A DNA stretch of 52,166 nt from an uncultured SAR116 cluster alpha proteobacterium. GTDB lineage: Bacteria > Pseudomonadota > Alphaproteobacteria > Puniceispirillales > Marisalimonadaceae. The translations under genes were made by a program, and so were the position numbers. The stretch is taken from the NCBI GenBank assembly GCA_902615995.1, contig CACMRF010000007.1, positions 1-52,166 of the forward strand. Direction: 5' to 3'. Under the pieces are notes generated by a model. That model worked only from the letters and a program-made list of their open reading frames with translations, was not told the origin of the DNA and did no database searches. Below, in pieces: positions 9,861-19,749 of this stretch (the stretch's first letter is position 1; each line of letters begins with the position of its first letter).

Positions 9861-10900
9861 TGAATACAATTTCAATTACCAAAATTTGGGACGATAAAAA
9901 ATATGATACTATAATTGATGTTAGATCTCCGTCTGAATTTAATGAAGATCACATTCCAGGTGCTATAAATCTTCCAGTTTTAGATGATAAAGAAAGAAAA
10001 ACAATTGGAATTATTTATAAAAATAAATCTCCTTTTGAGGCAAAAGTTTTGGGATCTTCATTAGTTTCTAAAAATATTTCAGAATATTTAATAAAAAACC
10101 TAAAAAATAAAAATGGAGCATGGAGACCACTTGTTTATTGCTGGCGTGGTGGACAGAGATCTAAAGCATTATGTCTAATCATGCAAGAAATAGGATGGCG
10201 TGTAAGTCAATTAGAAGGTGGATATAAATACTATAGGAGCGATATCACAAAAAAATTGCAAAAATTATCTCCAAAGTTAAAGATTATTTTAATTTCAGGA
10301 AAAACCGGAACAGGTAAAACTAAATTATTAAATGAAATAAAATTAAAAAATGGACAAATCATAGACTTAGAAGGTATTGCTTGTCACAAAGGCTCTTTAT
10401 TAGGTAAAGATTTAAATAACAACCAACCATCTCAAAAACTTTTTGAAAGTCTATTATATGATGCTTTTAAAAATATAAATTTAAGAAAAAATATTTACTT
10501 AGAAGCTGAAAGTAGCAAAATTGGTAATTTACATATACCTCAACCATTATGGAAAAAAATGTTAAGTTCAAAAAAAATAAATATTGAAACTACTTTTGAA
10601 AGTAGAGTTAAATTTTTATTAAACGATTATAAATATGCTCAGTTAGATAATAATTTTTTTAAGCCTTTGATAAATGGATTAAAAAGACGATTATCAAAAA
10701 AAATAATTGCTGACTGGAAGCAGCATATAAAAAATAAAGATTGGAAACAATTAACAGAAAGTTTGTTAACGAACCATTATGACCCAGCATACGTATCAAA
10801 TTATAAGAAGAAAAATCAAAAAATTATCAAAAACTTTACTTTTAATAAAGTAACCAAAAGTGAATTAAATTTATTAGCTAATAAAATTTTAAATCTATAA
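9860..10900 (+). CDS. mnmH: tRNA 2-selenouridine synthase (MnmH/SelU)
   Basis: This 346-residue protein has an N-terminal rhodanese domain with the catalytic Cys94 in VYCWRGGQRS, and a C-terminal P-loop domain (SGKTGTGKT near residue 147). The enzyme converts 2-thiouridine at the wobble position of tRNA Lys, Glu and Gln to 2-selenouridine using selenophosphate. Its start overlaps the selD stop by one base, so the pair is translationally coupled. No selenocysteine machinery is in view, so the modification may be the only selenium use, though that needs the rest of the genome. Confidence 0.95.
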   Translation: MNTISITKIWDDKKYDTIIDVRSPSEFNEDHIPGAINLPVLDDKERKTIGIIYKNKSPFEAKVLGSSLVSKNISEYLIKNLKNKNGAWRPLVYCWRGGQRSKALCLIMQEIGWRVSQLEGGYKYYRSDITKKLQKLSPKLKIILISGKTGTGKTKLLNEIKLKNGQIIDLEGIACHKGSLLGKDLNNNQPSQKLFESLLYDAFKNINLRKNIYLEAESSKIGNLHIPQPLWKKMLSSKKINIETTFESRVKFLLNDYKYAQLDNNFFKPLINGLKRRLSKKIIADWKQHIKNKDWKQLTESLLTNHYDPAYVSNYKKKNQKIIKNFTFNKVTKSELNLLANKILNL

Positions 10901-10947
10901 ATTTTTTATATACATATTTATATTTTTGTGTATTTTAGAGAAGCAGT

Positions 10948-11022
10948 TCCTCGGTAGCTCAGTGGTAGAGCAATCGGCTGTTAACCGATCGGTCGGGGGT
11001 TCGAATCCCTCCCGGGGAGCCA
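10948..11022 (+). tRNA. tRNA-Asn (GTT)
   Basis: The acceptor TCCTCGG pairs with CCGGGGA (one T-G wobble). The anticodon stem ATCGG/CCGAT encloses CTGTTAA, giving anticodon GTT, and the T-loop GGTTCGAATCC is canonical. The discriminator is G and CCA is encoded at 11020-11022. It sits 47 bases after mnmH and 21 bases before cysK on the same strand, so it is embedded in the sulfur/selenium gene run. Confidence 0.96.
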
Positions 11023-11043
11023 TAAATCTTATTTTGTATTTAA

Positions 11044-12045
11044 ATGAATATTAATAACAATTTTGTAGAAGCTATTGGTAATACACCACTTATAAAGCTT
11101 AATTATCCAAGTAAAATTACAGGATGTAATATTTATGGAAAAGCAGAGTTTCTTAATCCTGGAGGGTCTATAAAAGATAGAGCAGCTAAAGCCATTATTC
11201 TAGATGCAATTAAATATGGCAAACTCAAAGATGGTGGCACAATTGTAGAAGGAACAGCAGGAAACACTGGTATTGGCCTTGGTTTGGTTGGGAATTCAAT
11301 GGGTTTTAAAACAATTATTGTAATGCCAGAAACTCAGAGCCAAGAGAAAAAAGACGCATTAAATCTCATTGGTTGCGAATTAAAACTAGTGCCGGCACTA
11401 CCATATTCAAACCCTGACAATTATATCCGACAATCAGAAACTTTAGCTAATGAACTTAATAAATCTGAACGAAATGGTGTTTTATGGGCAAATCAATTTG
11501 ATAATATATCAAATATGAATGGACACTTTGATACTACTGGGCCAGAAATCTGGTCTCAACTTGATGGAAAAGTTGATGGTTTCACATGTGCAGTGGGGAC
11601 TGGTGGTACTTTAGCTGGAGTAAGTAAATATTTGAAAGAAAAAAAGGAAGATATTAAAATATTTTTATCAGATCCTTATGGTTCTGCACTATATAATTAT
11701 TACAAAAAAGATGAACTTAAAGCAGAAGGTAATTCCATTACTGAAGGAATTGGACAAGGTAGAATTACAGAAAATTTAAAACAACTTGTTGTTGATGACG
11801 CCGTTAGGATTAACGATAAAGAAGCTTTAGAAATGATTTTTAAACTACTGAAAGAAGAAGGTTTGTTTTTAGGTGGGTCAAGTGGCATTAATGTATGTGG
11901 TGCTATAAAAATGGCAGAAAAACTTGGCACTGGTCATAATATTGTTACAATTTTATGTGACTCTGGTCAGAGGTACCAATCAAAAATATGGAATAAAGGT
12001 TTTTTAAAATCAAAAGATTTACCTTTTCCAAGTTGGATGGAGTGA
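11044..12045 (+). CDS. cysK: Cysteine synthase (O-acetylserine sulfhydrylase)
   Basis: A 333-residue fold-type II PLP enzyme. It shows GNTPLIKL at the N-terminus, the Schiff-base lysine in NPGGSIKDRAA, the substrate loop GTAGNTGIG and a C-terminal GGSSGIN phosphate loop. It joins sulfide with O-acetylserine to give cysteine. Its length and order of motifs fit CysK of the alphaproteobacterial type. It starts 21 bases after tRNA-Asn and is followed by sseA with one base between stop and start, so it is part of an operon devoted to cysteine and sulfane sulfur. Confidence 0.93.
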   Translation: MNINNNFVEAIGNTPLIKLNYPSKITGCNIYGKAEFLNPGGSIKDRAAKAIILDAIKYGKLKDGGTIVEGTAGNTGIGLGLVGNSMGFKTIIVMPETQSQEKKDALNLIGCELKLVPALPYSNPDNYIRQSETLANELNKSERNGVLWANQFDNISNMNGHFDTTGPEIWSQLDGKVDGFTCAVGTGGTLAGVSKYLKEKKEDIKIFLSDPYGSALYNYYKKDELKAEGNSITEGIGQGRITENLKQLVVDDAVRINDKEALEMIFKLLKEEGLFLGGSSGINVCGAIKMAEKLGTGHNIVTILCDSGQRYQSKIWNKGFLKSKDLPFPSWME

Positions 12046-12046
12046 A

Positions 12047-12889
12047 ATGAAAGATATTTTTTTATCAGCTAAAGAAGTAAATGAATTAAAAAAAACCAAA
12101 CAAAATATAATTATATTTGATTCATCATATTTTCTTCCAAATACAGGCATTAATGCAATTGATGAATATAACAATGAACATATTGAAGATGCGGTTTTTT
12201 TTGATATTGATAAGATTTCAGATCCAAATAATGATCTTCCACATATGTTTCCAACCAAATATATTTTTGAAACACATATGCAAAAACTTGGATTAAATAA
12301 TAATGATATTGTGATTATATATGATAATTCTCCACTATTATCATCAGCTAGATGTTGGTTTTTATTAAGATATTTTGGTCATAAAGAAATTTTTATTTTA
12401 TCTGGTGGCATTAAATCATGGAAAGAAAATGGTTTTGTAACAACTAATGAAGTTTCAAATATGTCTTTTGGGAAATTTAAAGCAACTGAAGAAAATAAAA
12501 ACTTATTAATTAAAATTAAAGAAATGAAAAATATTTCTGATAACAAATTCTTTCCAATACTTGACGCAAGATCATTTGAAAGATTTTCTGGAAGTGGTAA
12601 AGAACCTAGACCAAATTTAGAATCTGGACATATACCTAATTCTTTAAATATTCCAGCATCTAAATTATTAGATAAAAATGGTAATTTAATTTCTAAATCT
12701 GATTTTAAAAAATTAATTAATGATTTAAATTTAACTGAAAATGAAAAAGTTATAACTACCTGTGGATCTGGAGTATCTGCGTGTGTAATAGCATTATCTT
12801 ATTACAGAATAGGTAATGAGGATATTCCAATTTATGACGGCTCTTGGTCTGAATGGGCTTCAAAAAAAATGAAAATTAATAAGCTTTAA
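12047..12889 (+). CDS. sseA: 3-mercaptopyruvate/thiosulfate sulfurtransferase
   Basis: A 280-residue tandem rhodanese. The N-terminal inactive domain holds [15 protein letters not shown]. The C-terminal domain holds [12 protein letters not shown] and the active-site loop [10 protein letters not shown], whose CGSGV(S/T)A form is typical of mercaptopyruvate sulfurtransferases. It transfers sulfur from 3-mercaptopyruvate to thiol acceptors. The start is one base after the cysK stop. The 3' end overlaps the convergent aapP gene by 4 bases. Confidence 0.9.
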   Translation: MKDIFLSAKEVNELKKTKQNIIIFDSSYFLPNTGINAIDEYNNEHIEDAVFFDIDKISDPNNDLPHMFPTKYIFETHMQKLGLNNNDIVIIYDNSPLLSSARCWFLLRYFGHKEIFILSGGIKSWKENGFVTTNEVSNMSFGKFKATEENKNLLIKIKEMKNISDNKFFPILDARSFERFSGSGKEPRPNLESGHIPNSLNIPASKLLDKNGNLISKSDFKKLINDLNLTENEKVITTCGSGVSACVIALSYYRIGNEDIPIYDGSWSEWASKKMKINKL

Positions 12890-13638
12890 TGATTTAAAAT
12901 CTGACTCAAAAACAGTTTAGTTCTATCGTTTGTTGGTTTAGTAAAGAATAATTTTGGAGTATTTTGCTCTATTATTTCACCTTCATCCATAAATATTACT
13001 CTATCAGCAACTTTTTTTGCAAATCCCATTTCATGAGTTACAACTAACATTGTCATGCCCGTTTCAGCTAATTCAATCATTGTATCTAATACTTCTTTAA
13101 TCATTTCAGGGTCTAAGGCTGATGTGGGTTCATCGAATAACATAATCTTTGGTTTCATACATAATGCACGTGCGATAGCAACTCTTTGTTGTTGACCACC
13201 AGATAATTGACCTGGAAATTTTTTTGCTTGCTCAGGAATTTTCACTCTTTCAAGATATTCCATTGCCAACTCTTCAGCATCTTTCTTAGGCATTTTTCTT
13301 ACCCAAATTGGTGCAAGTGTGCAATTCTCTAATACCGACAAATGTGGAAATAAATTGAAAGATTGGAATACCATCCCTACATCGCTTCTTATAGCTTCAA
13401 GATTCTTTAAATCGCCTGACAACTCAATACCATTAACCGAAATATGTCCTTCTTGATGAACTTCTAATCTATTAATACATCTAATTAAAGTTGATTTTCC
13501 AGACCCTGATGGACCACAAATAACAATTCTTTCACCTTGCCCTACTTCAAGGTTTATATTTTTTAGAACATGAAATGATCCAAACCATTTATGCATTTCA
13601 TTTATTTTAATTACATAATTTTTATTTTTACTATTCAT
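12886..13638 (-). CDS. aapP: General L-amino acid ABC transporter, ATP-binding protein
   Basis: A 250-residue ABC ATPase. Visible motifs are Walker A (GPSGSGKST), the Q-loop region ([11 protein letters not shown]), signature ([15 protein letters not shown]), Walker B ([13 protein letters not shown]) and the switch His (VVTHEMGFA). It is of the polar-amino-acid GlnQ/AapP class and energises uptake through AapQ and AapM. It is the last gene of the aapJQMP operon, 19 bases after aapM. Confidence 0.94.
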   Translation of the reverse strand: MNSKNKNYVIKINEMHKWFGSFHVLKNINLEVGQGERIVICGPSGSGKSTLIRCINRLEVHQEGHISVNGIELSGDLKNLEAIRSDVGMVFQSFNLFPHLSVLENCTLAPIWVRKMPKKDAEELAMEYLERVKIPEQAKKFPGQLSGGQQQRVAIARALCMKPKIMLFDEPTSALDPEMIKEVLDTMIELAETGMTMLVVTHEMGFAKKVADRVIFMDEGEIIEQNTPKLFFTKPTNDRTKLFLSQILNH

Positions 13639-13657
13639 ATTTATTCCTTTAAAACAA

Positions 13658-14773
13658 TTAGTTATGATCTGTACTTAATTTTTTTTCTAGCCATAATGAA
13701 TATCTAGACATTGCAAAACAACTGATAAAAAATATAACAGCTACAAACAAATACGTTTCAGTTGATAATCCATTCCATTTAGTATCTGCAAGTGCCGCTC
13801 TACCTATACCAAGAGGGTCTAAAAGACCTATAATTACAACCAATGTTGTATCCTTATAAAGACCAATAAATGTGTTAACAATACCTGGTATTGAAATTTT
13901 TAGCGCTTGTGGAAGAGTAATAAACCTTGTTGTCTGCCAATATGTCAAACCTATTGCATCAGCTGCTTCATACTGTCCTTTTGGAATAGCTTGAATACCG
14001 CCTCTTATCACTTCAGCAATATAAGCTGCTGAAAAGAAAGTCATCATTATGATTACTCTAATAAGTAGATTGAAGTTTGTGCCAGGTGGCAAGAAATAAT
14101 TTAACATTGTTGATGCAACAAATAATAAAGTTATTAATGGCACTCCTCTCATAAATTCAATAAAACAAACGCTTATTACTTTTACTAACTTTAATCTTGA
14201 CTGCCTACCTAAAGCCAAAAGTATTCCCAAAGGTAAAGAACACGCAATACTAGTAACTCCTATAATTACCGTAAGCATTGCTCCACCAAAAAGATTTGTT
14301 TCAATCATTAATAGATTAAACAACCCTCCTTTGATTAAGATAAAAGCAATAAAAGGATATAAACAACTAAATACAAGCATGTATTTTCTAAATTTTATGT
14401 CAGGATAAAGTAATGGTGCTGCCGCAACAAATAATAAAAAAAAGGATACATCTATTCTCCATCTTTCAGCCAGAGGATAAAAACCATAAATAAATTGATC
14501 AAATCTTTTCACAATTACTGCCCAGCAAGCGCCATCAGCTATTTTTCTACAACCTGGTTTATCATTAGCATTTACAACTGCATCTACTACAAACCAACTT
14601 AAGCCACCCTCAATTAAAAGATACAAAAGATACATAGATAGCAATGTTAAAATAGAATTACTTAATGAAGAAAAAAGATTATTTTTTAACCAGCCAACTA
14701 CTCCAACTGTACCTGGTGGTGGAGGTAAATCAGGATGAGTTCCAGGAGCGTAATTATTTTTATCAAAAGCCAT
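13658..14773 (-). CDS. aapM: General L-amino acid ABC transporter, permease AapM
   Basis: A 371-residue inner-membrane permease. The N-terminus has the proline-rich stretch [11 protein letters not shown] typical of AapM. Several membrane helices follow, and the binding-protein-dependent permease motif reads [20 protein letters not shown]. It forms the channel with AapQ. Its start codon shares a base with the aapQ stop, so the two are translationally coupled. The length matches AapM rather than the shorter glutamine permeases. Confidence 0.92.
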   Translation of the reverse strand: MAFDKNNYAPGTHPDLPPPPGTVGVVGWLKNNLFSSLSNSILTLLSMYLLYLLIEGGLSWFVVDAVVNANDKPGCRKIADGACWAVIVKRFDQFIYGFYPLAERWRIDVSFFLLFVAAAPLLYPDIKFRKYMLVFSCLYPFIAFILIKGGLFNLLMIETNLFGGAMLTVIIGVTSIACSLPLGILLALGRQSRLKLVKVISVCFIEFMRGVPLITLLFVASTMLNYFLPPGTNFNLLIRVIIMMTFFSAAYIAEVIRGGIQAIPKGQYEAADAIGLTYWQTTRFITLPQALKISIPGIVNTFIGLYKDTTLVVIIGLLDPLGIGRAALADTKWNGLSTETYLFVAVIFFISCFAMSRYSLWLEKKLSTDHN

Positions 14774-15936
14774 TATCTATCCACCAGTTTAACTCTATAA
14801 TTATACCAATTCATTAATGAAGATATACTTAGAGAAATACATAAATAAATAAGTAAAACTAAAACCATAGTTTCCATTTCTCTTCCAGTTTGGTTTAAAG
14901 AGATACCACCCAAGGTTGCAACTAAATCCATATAACCAATAGCTATAGCTAATGATGAATTTTTTGTTAAATTTAAATACTGACTTGTTAAAGGTGGAAT
15001 TATAACACGTCTAGCCTGAGGTAAAATCACTAAATTCATTACTTTATCTGGCTTTAGTCCAATAGATTCTGCAGCTTCTCTTTGTCCTTTATGAATTGCC
15101 AAAATCCCTGCTCTAACAATTTCTGCAATAAACGCCGCGGTATATATTGCCAAAGCAAATGTTAACGCTATTAATTCAGGACTTAAATGTAAACCACCTC
15201 TAAAATTAAACCCTTTTAACTCTGGAATACTAAAAGAAATTGGAAAGTTATTAAATGCTAGTGCTATGCATGGAAATACAATAATTACCATTAAATTTAT
15301 CCAAAAAACTGGGAATTGTTTTCCAGTTAATTCTTGTCTTTTTTTAGAATATCTACTAAATAAAACCGCAAAAATAATAGCAATTACAGTAAATAAATAA
15401 AATAGTTCAATTCCAGATTCAGCAATAGGTTTTGGTATATAGAAACCCCTATTCGTTAAGTAAGAAACATCAAAAATGTCAATCGCTTGTTTTGGATGAG
15501 GCAAAGTATTAATAATTATTCCATGCCATAATAAAATATGAAGTAAAATTGGTACATTTCTAGTAAATTCTACATACCAATAAGCAATTCTATTAGCTAA
15601 CCAATTTTTCGATAATCTTAAAACCCCTAAAAAAAGACCAAAAATTGTTGCTATAACTATTCCACAAATAGCTACTAACCCAGTATTAAGTAATCCAACT
15701 ATAGCAGCTCTTAAATGAGAATCCCTGTTGTTATAAGAAATTAAATATTGATTAATGTCATATCCAGCTGGAATAAAAAGAAATTCAAAACTGAGATCTT
15801 TCCCTAATCTTTCAAAATTACCAGAAACATTTCCAACAAGCCAAGAAATAAACCATCCAAATATAATCAAAACAATAATCTGGACAATTATTTCACGAGA
15901 CTTTTCGTTTCTCCAAATTTTCAAAAGATTTAACAT
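14773..15936 (-). CDS. aapQ: General L-amino acid ABC transporter, permease AapQ
   Basis: A 387-residue inner-membrane permease with an N-terminal helix (IIVQIIVLIIFGWFISWLV), a large periplasmic region as in AapQ proteins, and the EAA loop AAESIGLKPDKVMNLVILPQ near the C-terminus. It pairs with AapM. A strong terminator-like hairpin (16003-16029) lies between aapJ and this gene, so it should be transcribed at a lower level than the binding protein. Confidence 0.92.
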   Translation of the reverse strand: MLNLLKIWRNEKSREIIVQIIVLIIFGWFISWLVGNVSGNFERLGKDLSFEFLFIPAGYDINQYLISYNNRDSHLRAAIVGLLNTGLVAICGIVIATIFGLFLGVLRLSKNWLANRIAYWYVEFTRNVPILLHILLWHGIIINTLPHPKQAIDIFDVSYLTNRGFYIPKPIAESGIELFYLFTVIAIIFAVLFSRYSKKRQELTGKQFPVFWINLMVIIVFPCIALAFNNFPISFSIPELKGFNFRGGLHLSPELIALTFALAIYTAAFIAEIVRAGILAIHKGQREAAESIGLKPDKVMNLVILPQARRVIIPPLTSQYLNLTKNSSLAIAIGYMDLVATLGGISLNQTGREMETMVLVLLIYLCISLSISSLMNWYNYRVKLVDR

Positions 15937-16002
15937 ATTTTAGACCTTACAATCAAAATACTCTAATACAATTTTTCTAATATTACATTAAAATAAATAA
16001 AA

Positions 16003-16029
16003 AAAAACGCCTCTAAATGAGGCGTTTTT
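16003..16029 (-). terminator. Terminator/attenuator hairpin between aapJ and aapQ
   Basis: A perfect stem of at least 11 bp pairs AAAAACGCCTC with GAGGCGTTTTT around the 5-base loop TAAAT. With A/T tails on both sides it has the form of an intrinsic terminator in either direction. On the minus strand it lies just after the aapJ stop and before aapQ. Partial termination there would give excess periplasmic binding protein over permease, as is common for such operons. Confidence 0.85.
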
Positions 16030-16047
16030 AATCGTTAGATTTTTAGC

Positions 16048-17061
16048 TTATTTAATTGGTGGGATATAATGTAATCCACCATCTTTGTAAAGTGCATTCA
16101 TACCTCTTACAATTGTTAGAGGGTATAAGTTTCTCTCAAAACTTTCAGCATAATTACCAACTTGACTAATTACATTTACCGCCCAGTCAGCAGAAAGACC
16201 AAGTTTAGACAATCCCTGTAAAGGGTCTTTACCAAGAAGTCTATTAATTTCTTTATCTTTATTGTCCTGTGCAGCTAATTTCTTGACGTTTTTTGATGTA
16301 ATACCTTTTTCTTCAGCAGACATCATTGCTCTTAACACCCAAGACACAATATCAGCCCATTGATCATCGCCATGTCTTACAACAGGGCCTAAAGGCTCTT
16401 TTGAAACTATCTCTGGTAAAACAACATGAGCTTCAGGATTATCAAAACTCATTTTTGTAGCATATAGTCCAGATGCATCAGTTGTGTAAACATCACATCT
16501 ACCAGCTTTATAAAGCTCTTGTGCTTCAGCATTAGTTTCAATTGGCACTGGATTATACTTCATGTTATTACCAGCAAAAAATTCAGCTAAGTTTAATTCA
16601 GTAGTAGTACCTGTTTGAATACATACAGATGCGCCATCTAATTCTTTAGCAGATTTTACTCCTAATTTTTTTGGTACCATGAAACCTTGGCCGTCATAGT
16701 AGTTAACACCTATAAAAGTTTGAGCTAAATCAACATCTCTTGAAAAAGTCCAAGTTGTATTTCTAGAAAGGATTTCACCTTCACCAGCAGCTAATTTTGT
16801 AAATCTTGTTTTACCTGTAGCAGTAGTATATGACACTTTATTTGCGTCACCTAAAACTGCAGCTGCAACAGCCTTACAAAAATCAACATCAAATCCTTGC
16901 CAATTTCCTTTATCATCAGGTGCAGCAAAACCAGCTAAACCAGTGTTAATAATACAGTTTAACTTACCTCTAGCCCTGACGTCGTCAAGTGTGCCTGCAA
17001 GAACAGATCCTGCAAACATTACTCCAGCGACAGAAGCCGCTAAAAGTGCTTTTATTTTCAT
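16048..17061 (-). CDS. aapJ: General L-amino acid ABC transporter, periplasmic binding protein
   Basis: A 337-residue solute-binding protein. A clear signal peptide (MKIKALLAASVAGVMFAGS, cleavage after VLA) precedes the AapJ motifs TLDDVRARGKLNC, GFDVDFCKAVAAAVLGD and TTWTFSRDVDLAQTFIGVN. It binds a broad range of L-amino acids in the periplasm. A strong GGAGG lies 6 bases before the start, in line with high expression. It is the first gene of aapJQMP and is divergent from metC. Confidence 0.95.
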   Translation of the reverse strand: MKIKALLAASVAGVMFAGSVLAGTLDDVRARGKLNCIINTGLAGFAAPDDKGNWQGFDVDFCKAVAAAVLGDANKVSYTTATGKTRFTKLAAGEGEILSRNTTWTFSRDVDLAQTFIGVNYYDGQGFMVPKKLGVKSAKELDGASVCIQTGTTTELNLAEFFAGNNMKYNPVPIETNAEAQELYKAGRCDVYTTDASGLYATKMSFDNPEAHVVLPEIVSKEPLGPVVRHGDDQWADIVSWVLRAMMSAEEKGITSKNVKKLAAQDNKDKEINRLLGKDPLQGLSKLGLSADWAVNVISQVGNYAESFERNLYPLTIVRGMNALYKDGGLHYIPPIK

Positions 17062-17081
17062 TTATAGTCCTCCATAAAAAT

Positions 17082-17091
17082 TGTCATGACA
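17082..17091. promoter_or_regulatory. Palindrome in the divergent aapJ/metC promoter region
   Basis: The 109-base gap between aapJ and metC holds the 10-base palindrome TGTCATGACA, and CATGA recurs nearby in TTTCATGAAT and TACATGATG. This could be an operator for one or both genes. The link is only positional, and no known consensus is claimed. Confidence 0.25.
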
Positions 17092-17170
17092 TTTCATGAA
17101 TTAATGATTAATTTTGTACATGATGTTATTAATTATTCAAGGAAAATCGTAATTTTAGAACTAAACTGGT

Positions 17171-18355
17171 ATGAAAAAGAAAAAATTGCAAAAAATCGAA
17201 ACAATTGCTGCACATGCTGGATTAAAACCTGAAGAAAATCATGGTATAGTCAATCCACCTGTTTATCATGCAAGCACGATTCTTTCCACCTCTATGAAAA
17301 GTTATAAAAACAGAAGTGGAAAAAAATATACATACGGAAGAAATGGCACACCAACATCTGAAGCATTAGAAGAAGCTATTTCCGAGCTGTATGATGCAGA
17401 TGGTTGTGTTTTAGCTCCTTCAGGCATGTCAGCAATTACAAATAGCTTTATGGGCATTTTAAAATCATTTGATCATGCTTTAATACCTGATTGTGTATAT
17501 GGCTCTGCAAGGAGATTTGTTGAAGAAGAATTTAAAAGATTTCAAATTGAGCATGATTTTTATGATTCAAGAGATCTTTCAAATTTAGAAAGTAAGATTA
17601 AAAAAAATACTAAAATAATATATTTAGAAAGCCCAGGAAGTTATACATTTGAAATAATAGATATTAATAAAGTAGTAAAATTAGCTAAAAAATACAAAAT
17701 TACTACTATAATAGATAATACATGGGGAACAGCACTATATTTTAATGCTCTTAAATTTGGTGTCGATATTGTTGTTGAAGCAATAACAAAATATATTGGT
17801 GGTCATTCAGACGTTATGATGGGTGTAACTGTATGTAATAAAAAACATCTTAACTCAATAAATAGATGGAAAAGAAATTCTGGGCAATGTGTTGGGCCCG
17901 ATGATATTTTTTTAGCATTAAGAGGATTGAGAACTCTGCCATTAAGACTTAAACAATCCCAGGAAAACTCAATAAAACTTGCACATTTTCTAACTAATCA
18001 AAAGGAGGTTAAAAAAGTTTACCACCCTGCGTTAAAAGAACATCCTGATCATAAATTATGGAAAAGAGATTTTAGTGGTGCATGTGGGATATTTGGTATT
18101 GAATTTGAGGATTATATAACAACTAAAATGGCTGAATTTTTTGCAGATAATTGTCTTTTATTTGGAAAAGGAGCTTCTTGGGGTGGTTACGAGAGCTTAA
18201 TGACAATGGCTAATGTAAAATCCAATAGGACAATTAATACAAGTTATATACCTAAAGGAGAATATTTAAGAATTTATGTCGGAATTGAAAATGTAGAGGA
18301 TATTTTAGATGATGTAAAAGATTCATTTACAAAAATGAGAAATAAATTCAAATAA
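17171..18355 (+). CDS. metC: Cystathionine beta-lyase (Cys/Met metabolism PLP enzyme)
   Basis: A 394-residue fold-type I PLP enzyme of the Cys/Met-metabolism family. The pyridoxal lysine is in EAITKYIGGHSDVMMG. Other family motifs are KYTYGRNGTPT near residue 55, LAPSGMSAI, and TIIDNTWGTALYF with the conserved Asp. The WGTA form and SDVMMG are typical of the MetC branch, which splits cystathionine to homocysteine for methionine synthesis. The 3' end overlaps the convergent dioxygenase gene by 8 bases. Confidence 0.88.
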   Translation: MKKKKLQKIETIAAHAGLKPEENHGIVNPPVYHASTILSTSMKSYKNRSGKKYTYGRNGTPTSEALEEAISELYDADGCVLAPSGMSAITNSFMGILKSFDHALIPDCVYGSARRFVEEEFKRFQIEHDFYDSRDLSNLESKIKKNTKIIYLESPGSYTFEIIDINKVVKLAKKYKITTIIDNTWGTALYFNALKFGVDIVVEAITKYIGGHSDVMMGVTVCNKKHLNSINRWKRNSGQCVGPDDIFLALRGLRTLPLRLKQSQENSIKLAHFLTNQKEVKKVYHPALKEHPDHKLWKRDFSGACGIFGIEFEDYITTKMAEFFADNCLLFGKGASWGGYESLMTMANVKSNRTINTSYIPKGEYLRIYVGIENVEDILDDVKDSFTKMRNKFK

Positions 18356-19232
18356 AAGCCTCTTCTCCTTCAATTGTAGTTCTTCTCATATCCCTTGTTT
18401 CATTAACATCATCAAAAGATCTTACACGATGCATTGTTTGTCGATTATCCCACATGATTAAATCATTAACTTTCCATTTATGCACATACTTAAACTTTTT
18501 TTGAGTTGCATATTCAATTAAATCATCTATAAAACACATTGTATCAGGTCTTAACCATCCTTTGATTTTTCCAATATGACTTGATAAATAAATTGTTTTT
18601 CTATCATTTTCTTTAATTTTTCTTACTAATGGTTGAAGAACTGGTTTAAAGTTTTTTATTTCGCTTTTTGATAATTCTTTTTCCATATCAAACCCAAGTC
18701 TTTGCCTTGAGTAAATTAATGAATGCTCACAATATAAAGTTTCAATTTTAGTTCTGATATCATCTTCAAGGTTTTCATAAGCTAATCTCATGTCAGAAAA
18801 TTCTGTATTTCCACCTTTTTTGACAATTGTTTTCGAGGATAACAAAGAATATTTTGCAGGTATTTTTTTAAATGAACTATCTGAATGCCATAAACGATTA
18901 CCTAAATTAAATATTCTCCTAGGATCATTTTTTTTAAATAGATTTGATTTTTTATCAATATTTGAAACATCAGCTAATTTTGTAGACAGCCTACGATCAC
19001 TGACTTTTGTTATATTTGATTTTTTTCCAGAATGCTCAATATTTCCAAAATATTCAGAAAATTTGACTTGCTCGTCATCGGTTAATGATTGATTTCTAAA
19101 TACAAGCACTCCAAATTTATCTATACTTTTTTGTAGAGTATTAATTACTTTTTTACTTAATTTTTTCTTTAAATTAATGTCACTTACAAAGGCAACAAAT
19201 TCACTATTTTTTTTTAATGGTTTAATTTTCAT
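18348..19232 (-). CDS. TauD/TfdA-family Fe(II)/2-oxoglutarate dioxygenase
   Basis: A 294-residue dioxygenase. The Fe-binding HxD is in LWHSDSSFKK, the distal His is in MWDNRQTMHRVRSFD, and the Arg that binds 2-oxoglutarate follows in ETRDMRRTTIEG. The closing RDMRRTTIEGE is reminiscent of 2,4-D dioxygenase (TfdA) and related oxygenases rather than taurine-specific TauD. The substrate cannot be told from sequence. It stands alone, convergent with metC, and has no transporter beside it. Confidence 0.85.
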   Translation of the reverse strand: MKIKPLKKNSEFVAFVSDINLKKKLSKKVINTLQKSIDKFGVLVFRNQSLTDDEQVKFSEYFGNIEHSGKKSNITKVSDRRLSTKLADVSNIDKKSNLFKKNDPRRIFNLGNRLWHSDSSFKKIPAKYSLLSSKTIVKKGGNTEFSDMRLAYENLEDDIRTKIETLYCEHSLIYSRQRLGFDMEKELSKSEIKNFKPVLQPLVRKIKENDRKTIYLSSHIGKIKGWLRPDTMCFIDDLIEYATQKKFKYVHKWKVNDLIMWDNRQTMHRVRSFDDVNETRDMRRTTIEGEEAFI

Positions 19233-19276
19233 ATAAGTTATCCTATGTTTTTGTTAAATTACTTAAAAGGAAAAAA

Positions 19277-19747
19277 ATGAAAAATTTAATTATAATTTTG
19301 ATTTTAATGCTTTTACCAAAGTTTGCTTATGCAAAAGAGAACCTAGTACTTAAAGGATATTGGTTTGAATGTGAATTTTCTGAAAAAACAGTTCCACCAA
19401 AGGATCAATGTGAAATGCTTGATGACGATGGCTTTAACTTCAAAGGAAATGTTGCTATTAATATAAAAAATATTTCAAGCAAAGAGACTAAATGTAAAAA
19501 AAATAAGATTGGACAATGTTTTCAATCTAATACAAAATCTATAAATGTTACAGTAGGCAGATCAGATCAAGTCAAGTTTCAAGATTCAAATTTAATTTTA
19601 ACTTTTTTAGGATGTAGTCAGAGATTCAAACTTAAAAATTATATAAATTTCATAGAAGCAATGCCTGATAAAAAGAACTGCTTTTGGACTGGGAAAAAAC
19701 ATTTTTATTTAAAAAAATTCGATGGATCAGTTAATATTAAAAAATAG
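19277..19747 (+). CDS. Exported protein of unknown function, cysteine-containing
   Basis: A 156-residue protein with a signal peptide (MKNLIIILILMLLPKFAYA, cleavage before KEN). The mature part holds seven cysteines, which suggests disulfide bonds in the periplasm. I recognise no family. An AAAGGA ribosome-binding site lies upstream. It is followed after 2 bases by a membrane protein and then another exported protein, so these three form a small operon of cell-envelope unknowns. Confidence 0.75.
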   Translation: MKNLIIILILMLLPKFAYAKENLVLKGYWFECEFSEKTVPPKDQCEMLDDDGFNFKGNVAINIKNISSKETKCKKNKIGQCFQSNTKSINVTVGRSDQVKFQDSNLILTFLGCSQRFKLKNYINFIEAMPDKKNCFWTGKKHFYLKKFDGSVNIKK

Positions 19748-19749
19748 TT

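Noticed and set aside
17062-17170. SAM riboswitch upstream of metC
   Set aside because: No pseudoknot elements of SAM-II or SAM-V could be recognised in the 109-base gap.
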